DNA of 10,669 nucleotides, taken from contig JAJPEN010000067.1 in NCBI GenBank assembly GCA_021166835.1, forward strand, positions 1-10,669. Direction: 5' to 3'. How positions within the stretch are numbered: position 1 is the first letter of the stretch; each line of letters opens with the position of its first letter. The position numbers were made by a program, and so were the translations under genes. Under the pieces are notes generated by a model, which was given only the letters and a program-made list of their open reading frames with translations, was not told the origin of the DNA and did no database searches. This stretch comes from Burkholderiaceae bacterium. GTDB taxonomy: Bacteria > Pseudomonadota > Gammaproteobacteria > Burkholderiales > Burkholderiaceae. Positions 6,509 to 10,669 of this stretch are shown here, piece after piece.

Positions 6509-6586
6509 GGCGCCGCTCGAGCGGCGCCTGCAGGAAACGGCGCCGCTCACGCGGCGCGGGAAGGAACCGGCGCCGCTCGCGGCGCC
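6509..6586 (+). repeat. Three hairpin-forming repeats at 30-bp period between infC and rpmI
   Basis: Each unit begins GGCGCCGCTC and folds on itself. Unit 1 (6509-6528) is a perfect 20-bp palindrome. Unit 2 has GCGCCGC/GCGGCGC (6540-6546, 6551-6557) around TCAC. Unit 3 has GGCGCCGC/GCGGCGCC (6569-6576, 6579-6586) around TC. Units start exactly 30 bp apart (6509, 6539, 6569), and the spacers after the first two share a GGAA core. Units 1 and 2 match at 24 of 30 positions. The array begins six bases after the infC stop. It has no T-run, so it is not a set of plain terminators. It could stabilise or process the mRNA, insulate infC from rpmI, or be part of the leader that controls L35/L20. Confidence 0.85.
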
Positions 6587-6598
6587 TCAGAAGCCGAG

Positions 6599-6634
6599 CG
6601 GGTCCCCGAAGTTCCGGCGGTTGCCGGACACCCG
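6599..6634 (+). promoter_or_regulatory. Stem with asymmetric internal loop in the rpmI leader (possible L20 target)
   Basis: The inner stem TCCGGC/GCCGGA (6613-6618, 6623-6628) has loop GGTT. The outer stem CGGGT/ACCCG (6599-6603, 6630-6634) is separated from it by nine unpaired bases on the 5' side and one on the 3' side. The fold ends 30 bases before the rpmI start. In E. coli, ribosomal protein L20 represses rpmI-rplT by binding leader RNA that imitates its 23S rRNA site, a stem with an unequal internal loop. The likeness of place and shape suggests the same role; this is inference. Confidence 0.4.
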
Positions 6635-6664
6635 ACGAGGCAATCGAAGAAGGCAAGGGCAATC

Positions 6665-6862
6665 ATGCCGAAGATGAAGACGAAGAGAGGAGCCGCGAAG
6701 CGGTTCCGCGTGCGTCCCTCGGGCAGCGTCAAGCGCGCGCAGGCGTACAAGCGCCACATCCTCACCAAGAAGACCACGAAGAACAAGCGCCAGCTGCGGG
6801 GAACCGCCGAGGTGCGCGCCTGCGACGCGCCGGCGATCAAGGCCCTGCTGCCGTACGCATAA
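6665..6862 (+). CDS. rpmI: 50S ribosomal protein L35
   Basis: A 65-residue, very basic protein of the large ribosomal subunit, the usual length for L35. The start [14 protein letters not shown], the [16 protein letters not shown] stretch and the ending IKALLPYA are typical of the family. The ATG at 6665 has AAGGG five bases upstream. The gene follows a 162-base structured leader and is coupled to rplT: its TAA stop overlaps the AAGGAG ribosome binding site of rplT. This matches the conserved infC-rpmI-rplT order, in which L20 is known to regulate both ribosomal proteins. Confidence 0.98.
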   Translation: MPKMKTKRGAAKRFRVRPSGSVKRAQAYKRHILTKKTTKNKRQLRGTAEVRACDAPAIKALLPYA

Positions 6863-6866
6863 GGAG
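6861..6866 (+). promoter_or_regulatory. Strong ribosome binding site of rplT overlapping the rpmI stop
   Basis: AAGGAG at 6861-6866 lies eight bases before the rplT ATG and shares its first two bases with the rpmI TAA stop. It is the best Shine-Dalgarno match seen in the window. The overlap suggests translational coupling from L35 to L20. Confidence 0.9.
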
Positions 6867-6874
6867 AGCGCACG

Positions 6875-7237
6875 ATGCCCCGAGTAAAACGTGGAGTGAC
6901 GGCGCGCGCGCGCCACAAGAAGGTTCTCGCCGCCGCGCGCGGTTTCCGCGGCCGCCGCGGCAACGTCTATCGCGTTGCCAAGCAGGCGGTGATGAAGGCG
7001 GGCCAGTACGCCTACCGCGACCGCCGCACGAAGAAGCGCGTGTTCCGCGCGCTGTGGATCACCCGCATCAATGCCGCGGTGCGCGAGCACGGCATGAACT
7101 ACAGCACGTTCATCGCCGGGTTGAACAAGGCGTCGATCGGCCTGGATCGCAAGGTGCTCGCCGACCTCGCCGTGGCCGACAAGCCGGCCTTCGCGGCGAT
7201 CGTCGCGCAGGTCAAGGCTTCGCTCGGCGCCGCCTGA
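6875..7237 (+). CDS. rplT: 50S ribosomal protein L20
   Basis: A 120-residue protein that binds 23S rRNA early in 50S assembly; the usual length is about 118. The basic N-terminal extension ([33 protein letters not shown]) is followed by the globular RNA-binding part with [26 protein letters not shown] and [14 protein letters not shown]20 is known to act as the autorepressor of rpmI-rplT in several bacteria. The gene has a strong ribosome binding site and ends 23 bases before pheS. That gap is too short to hold a phenylalanine-rich leader peptide and attenuator like E. coli pheM. Confidence 0.98.
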   Translation: MPRVKRGVTARARHKKVLAAARGFRGRRGNVYRVAKQAVMKAGQYAYRDRRTKKRVFRALWITRINAAVREHGMNYSTFIAGLNKASIGLDRKVLADLAVADKPAFAAIVAQVKASLGAA

Positions 7238-7260
7238 GCCGGCGCGGCGGATACTCCTCG

Positions 7261-8289
7261 ATGACCGCCTCCGCCGAGTGGGCGGCGACGATCGATCGCC
7301 TGCTCGGCGAGATCGGCGCCGCCCGCAATCCGCACGAGCTCGCCAACGCGAAGGCGCGCGCGCTGGGCAAGGACGGCGCGCTGAGCGCCGGGATGAAGAA
7401 GCTCGGCGCGCTGTCGCCGGCCGAGCGCGCCGCCGCCGGGCGCGCACTGAACGAGACGAAACAGCGCATCGAAGCGGCGCTGCGCGCGCGCGAAGCCGCG
7501 CTCGCCGACGAAGCGCTGCGCGAGCGTCTCGCGCAGGAAGCGATCGACGTCACGCTGCCCGGCAGAGGGCTGGGCGCCGGCGGCCTGCATCCGCTCACCC
7601 GCACCATCGAGCGCGTCGAGGCGATCTTCCGTTCCATCGGCTTCGACGTCGCCGACGGGCCCGAGATCGAGGAAGACTTCTTCAACTTCACCGCGTTGAA
7701 CACGCCGCCCGATCATCCGGCGCGTTCGATGCACGACACCTTCTACGTCGACGCGCGCGACGCCGAAGGTCGCCAGCTGCTGCTGCGCACGCACACGAGC
7801 CCGGTGCAGGTGCGCTACGCGCGTACGCACCAGCCGCCGATCCGCGTGATCGCGCCGGGCAAGACCTACCGCGTCGACTCCGACGCCACGCACTCGCCGA
7901 TGTTCCATCAGTTCGAAGGACTGTGGATCGACGAGCAGGTGAGCTTCACCGACCTGAAGAGCGTCTACGCCGATTTCCTGCGCCGTTTCTTCGAGCGCGA
8001 CGACCTCGACGTGCGTTTCCGCCCGTCGTACTTCCCTTTCACCGAGCCCTCGGCCGAGATCGACATGCGCTTCGCCGACGGCCCGCTCGCCGGGCGCTGG
8101 CTCGAGGTGAGCGGCTCGGGCCAGGTGCATCCGAACGTCGTGCGCAATTTCGGGCTGGACCCCGAGCGCTACATCGGCTTTGCCTTTGGCTCGGGCATCG
8201 AACGCCTGGCGATGCTGCGCTACGGCGTCGGCGACCTGCGCCTGTTCTACGAGAACGACCTGCGCTTCCTGCAGCAGTTCAACGGCTGA
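7261..8289 (+). CDS. pheS: Phenylalanine--tRNA ligase alpha subunit
   Basis: The catalytic subunit of the heterotetrameric (alpha2 beta2) class II PheRS, which charges tRNA-Phe. The ATG at 7261 gives 342 residues, close to the E. coli length. Residues 1-90 form the charged helical arm that contacts tRNA. The catalytic core follows: the [21 protein letters not shown] region, [10 protein letters not shown] (176-185), [11 protein letters not shown] (258-268) and the final motif [17 protein letters not shown]. The alanine that sets the size of the phenylalanine pocket in E. coli (Ala294) corresponds to Ala308, so the normal side-chain-size filter appears kept. The open frame reaches back to 7054 inside rplT, but that part is not protein-like. 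The ribosome binding site is weak, so translation may be coupled to rplT, 23 bases upstream. pheT follows after 13 bases. Confidence 0.97.
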   Translation: MTASAEWAATIDRLLGEIGAARNPHELANAKARALGKDGALSAGMKKLGALSPAERAAAGRALNETKQRIEAALRAREAALADEALRERLAQEAIDVTLPGRGLGAGGLHPLTRTIERVEAIFRSIGFDVADGPEIEEDFFNFTALNTPPDHPARSMHDTFYVDARDAEGRQLLLRTHTSPVQVRYARTHQPPIRVIAPGKTYRVDSDATHSPMFHQFEGLWIDEQVSFTDLKSVYADFLRRFFERDDLDVRFRPSYFPFTEPSAEIDMRFADGPLAGRWLEVSGSGQVHPNVVRNFGLDPERYIGFAFGSGIERLAMLRYGVGDLRLFYENDLRFLQQFNG

Positions 8290-8302
8290 GTCCGAAGCTC
8301 CC

Positions 8303-10669
8303 ATGCGCATTCCCGAAAGCTGGCTACGCCGCTTCGTTTCGCCCGACTGGAACGCCGACGAGATCGCCGAACGGCTGACGATGGCCGGCCTCGAGGTCGA
8401 GGAGATCGTGCGGGTCGCGCCGCCGTTCCACGGCGTCGTCGTCGCGCGCGTCGTCGAGGCGTCGCGCCATCCCGATGCCGACCGGTTGAGCGTCTGCGCG
8501 GTCGACGCCGGCGACGGACGCACGCGCACGATCGTCTGCGGCGCGCCCAACGTCGCCATCGGCATGCAGGTGGCCTGCGCGCTGCCGGGCGCCGAGCTTC
8601 CGGGCGGGCTGAAGATCAAGCCGGTGAAGATGCGCGGCGTGGCGAGCGAGGGAATGCTCTGCTCGGCGCGCGAGCTCGGCCTGTCCGAAGATCACTCCGG
8701 CATCCTCTCGCTCGATCCCGCGCTGCCGCTCGGTGCCGACCTGCGCGAGGCGCTCGCGCTCGACGAGGCGGTCTTCGAGCTGAAGCTCACGCCGAACCTG
8801 GCGCATTGCATGAGCGTGTTCGGCGTGGCACGCGAACTCGCCGCGCTGAGCGGCGCGCCGCTCGATGCGCCGGCCTTCGAGCCGGTGCGAGCCACGCTCG
8901 GCGATCGGCTTGCGGTGAGCGTACTCGCGCCCGACCTGTGCGGGCGCTTCTCCGGGCGCATCGTGCGCGGCGTCGATCCGGCCGCACCGACGCCCGAATG
9001 GATGAAGCGCCGGCTCGAGCGCGCCGGGCAGCGCAGCATCACTGCGCTCGTCGATATCTCGAACTACGTCATGCTCGAGCTGGGCCGGCCGACGCACGTC
9101 TTCGACCTCGACCGCATCGACGGCGGGCTCGAGGTGCGCTGGGGCCGCCCGGGCGAGAGCCTCGAGCTGCTCAACGGCCAGACCGTCCCGCTCGATGCCG
9201 GCGTCGGCGTCATCGCCGCCGGCAGTCGCGTCGAGAGCCTGGCGGGCATCATGGGCGGCGAGGCCACCGCGGTTTCCGGGGATACGCGCAACGTCTACGT
9301 CGAGGCGGCGTTCTGGTGGCCGGCGGCGATCGCCGGGCGTCCGCGCCGCTACAACCTCGCCACCGATGCCGGCGCGCGCTTCGAGCGCGGCGTGGATGCG
9401 ACGACCACTGTCGAGCACCTCGAGTACGTCACGCGGTTGATCGTCGACGTCTGCGGCGGGGAAGCGGGCACTATCGACGACGTCGTCACCGGCCTGCCCG
9501 CGCGCGAGCCGGTGCGGCTGCGCGCCGATCGCGCACGCAAGGTGATCGGCGTTGACATCGGCAACGACGAGATCGCGGCGGTCTTCGAGCGGCTGCGCCT
9601 GCCCGCGCGGCGCGAAGGCGGCGTCTTCCTCGTGCAGCCGCCGTCGTATCGCTTCGACCTGCAGATCGAGGAAGACCTGATCGAAGAGGTCGTGCGCATC
9701 TGGGGCTACGAACGGCTGCCCGTGCGCCCGCCAGTTGGTCCGATGCCGATGCGCGCGGTGCCCGAATCGCGCCGCAGCGTCGCCCAACTGGCTCGCGCGA
9801 TCGCGGCGCGCGACTACCAGGAGGTGATCACCTACAGCTTCGTCGAGTCGGCGCTCGATCGACGCCTGGGCGGCGGCGAGCCGATCCGCCTGCTCAATCC
9901 GATCGCCGCGCCGATGGACGTGATGCGCACGACGCTGTGGGTCGGGCTGGTGGACGCGCTTCGCGCGAACCTGAACCGCAAGGCCTCGCGGGTGCGCGTC
10001 TTCGAGATCGGGCGCGTGTTCGCCGCCGATGCCGGTCGCGTCGCCGATGCGCATCACGTGGCGGGCATCGTGCAGCCGCAGCGCGCAGGCCTGCTCGCCT
10101 ACGGTCCGCAATACGACGAGCAATGGGGAACCGCGGCGCGGCGCACCGACTTCTTCGACCTCAAGGGCGATCTCGAAGCGATCGTCGCGCCGGAGCTGCG
10201 CTTCGAAGCCGCAGCGCACCCCGCGCTGCATCCGGGGCGTAGCGCGCGCGTCCTCTGCGGCGGCGAGGCGATCGGCTGGATCGGCGAGCTGCATCCGCAG
10301 CTGCAGCACGAGCTGGAGCTGCCGCTTGCGCCGATCGTCGCCGAGATCGACCTGGCGCCCGCGCTGGTGCGCCGCGTGCCGGTGCACGAGGACAGCTCGC
10401 GTTTCCCGCCGATCGTGCGCGACCTCGCGGTGGTCGTCGATGTCGAACTACCGGCCGCCCGCGTGCTCGTCGAAATCGACGAAGCGAGGGCTGCGGAGCC
10501 TGCCGCAGCGGTCGTGCGAAACGTGCGGCTGTTCGACGAATATCGCGGTAAGGGATTGGAAAATAAGGAAAAAAGCCTTGCCTTCCGGCTGTGGATGCAA
10601 GATACTCGGCGTACCTTGAGCGAAGCCGAGGCGGCCGAAGCGGTCGAGGCGATCGTCTCCCGGCTCACC
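8303..10669 (+). CDS. pheT: Phenylalanine--tRNA ligase beta subunit, 3' end cut by window edge
   Basis: The beta subunit binds tRNA-Phe and hydrolyses wrongly made Tyr-tRNA-Phe. I translated the frame from ATG 8303 to the window end: 789 codons with no stop, against 795 residues in E. coli, so only a few C-terminal residues are missing. Order of parts: N-terminal domain (1-38), EMAP-like tRNA-binding OB fold (about 39-150, GVVVARVVEASRHPDADRL), B3/B4 editing module (about 200-400), B5 and a catalytic-like core (IEEDLIEEVVRIWGYERLP, then LLNPIAAPMDVMRTTL), and a C-terminal anticodon-binding fold (about 697-789). Editing residues His265, Glu334, Thr354 and Ala356 sit at the E. coli numbers. The stretch TPNLAHCMSVFG differs from the common TPNRxDCLSV and resembles beta-proteobacterial versions as I recall them. 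It lies 13 bases after pheS, surely in one operon. In E. coli ihfA follows; that would be outside this window. Confidence 0.97.
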   Translation, partial: MRIPESWLRRFVSPDWNADEIAERLTMAGLEVEEIVRVAPPFHGVVVARVVEASRHPDADRLSVCAVDAGDGRTRTIVCGAPNVAIGMQVACALPGAELPGGLKIKPVKMRGVASEGMLCSARELGLSEDHSGILSLDPALPLGADLREALALDEAVFELKLTPNLAHCMSVFGVARELAALSGAPLDAPAFEPVRATLGDRLAVSVLAPDLCGRFSGRIVRGVDPAAPTPEWMKRRLERAGQRSITALVDISNYVMLELGRPTHVFDLDRIDGGLEVRWGRPGESLELLNGQTVPLDAGVGVIAAGSRVESLAGIMGGEATAVSGDTRNVYVEAAFWWPAAIAGRPRRYNLATDAGARFERGVDATTTVEHLEYVTRLIVDVCGGEAGTIDDVVTGLPAREPVRLRADRARKVIGVDIGNDEIAAVFERLRLPARREGGVFLVQPPSYRFDLQIEEDLIEEVVRIWGYERLPVRPPVGPMPMRAVPESRRSVAQLARAIAARDYQEVITYSFVESALDRRLGGGEPIRLLNPIAAPMDVMRTTLWVGLVDALRANLNRKASRVRVFEIGRVFAADAGRVADAHHVAGIVQPQRAGLLAYGPQYDEQWGTAARRTDFFDLKGDLEAIVAPELRFEAAAHPALHPGRSARVLCGGEAIGWIGELHPQLQHELELPLAPIVAEIDLAPALVRRVPVHEDSSRFPPIVRDLAVVVDVELPAARVLVEIDEARAAEPAAAVVRNVRLFDEYRGKGLENKEKSLAFRLWMQDTRRTLSEAEAAEAVEAIVSRLT
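10578..10606 (+). promoter_or_regulatory. Possible promoter in the 3' end of pheT, for the next gene
   Basis: TTGCCT (10578-10583) and GATACT (10601-10606) each match the sigma-70 consensus at four of six bases and are separated by exactly 17 bp. They lie next to a short AT-rich island (about 10540-10576) in GC-rich pheT. In E. coli the next gene, ihfA, is partly transcribed from inside pheT. The next gene here lies beyond the window, so the role is inferred. Confidence 0.3.

Noticed and set aside
7238..7260. Phenylalanine attenuator leader (pheM-like) before pheS
   Set aside because: The gap is only 23 bases and contains no Phe codon run or terminator hairpin.
8783..8830. Possible damaging change in PheT (TPNLAHC instead of TPNRxDC)
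   Set aside because: The frame is intact, all editing residues are present, and similar wording is familiar from betaproteobacterial PheT. It is a lineage variant, not a defect.
8324..10387. Minus-strand open frame of 687 codons opposite pheT
   Set aside because: Same reasoning. PheT is complete and motif-rich on the plus strand, and the antisense product is low-complexity.
1..10669. Undescribed defence, mobile or biosynthetic system
   Set aside because: Every sizeable frame with protein-like content is accounted for by transport or translation genes. No integrase, transposase, spacer array or unexplained protein was found on either strand.

Overview
This window is a high-GC (roughly two-thirds G+C by eye) chromosomal segment that reads as a betaproteobacterium, probably Burkholderiales-like. 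The evidence is the block tRNA-Val(GAC), thrS, infC, rpmI, rplT, pheS, pheT on one strand, the wording of the proteins (for example the TPNLAHCMSVFG stretch of PheT, where many other phyla have TPNRxDCLS), and the absence of a phenylalanine leader peptide before pheS. The lineage is inferred from remembered family resemblance; no search was run.

Left part (1-3761), transport. The 3' end of a branched-chain amino-acid type ABC ATPase (livF-like) enters from the left. It converges on a minus-strand ATPase of the Fe(3+)/Fbp family (815-2044). That ATPase diverges from a plus-strand two-domain permease of the same family (2085-3761). The pair looks like the ATPase and membrane parts of one ferric-iron-type importer, but the two genes are divergent rather than in one operon, and no periplasmic binding protein is present. 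Only 40 bp separates their start codons, and that gap holds opposed -10-like boxes.

Right part (3762-10669), translation. A tRNA-Val(GAC) gene with a promoter-like upstream sequence lies 69 bp before thrS. Then come infC (IF-3, starting at a rare ATC codon), rpmI (L35), rplT (L20), pheS and pheT. PheT is cut by the right edge only a few residues before its expected end. All are on the plus strand with short gaps and supply two aminoacyl-tRNA synthetases, an initiation factor and two 50S proteins. Key catalytic, zinc and editing residues are in place in ThrRS and PheRS.

The most unusual DNA is non-coding. Between infC and rpmI there are three GC-rich hairpins repeated at an exact 30-bp period, followed by a further stem with an asymmetric internal loop just before rpmI. 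That is the place where L20 autoregulation acts in E. coli. Smaller points are AT-rich islands inside GC-rich genes, including a perfect 9-bp inverted repeat in thrS and promoter-like sequences in the 3' ends of thrS and pheT. No mobile element, CRISPR array, prophage or novel gene system was seen; most of the window is ordinary housekeeping sequence. No gene-free stretch exceeds 300 bases.
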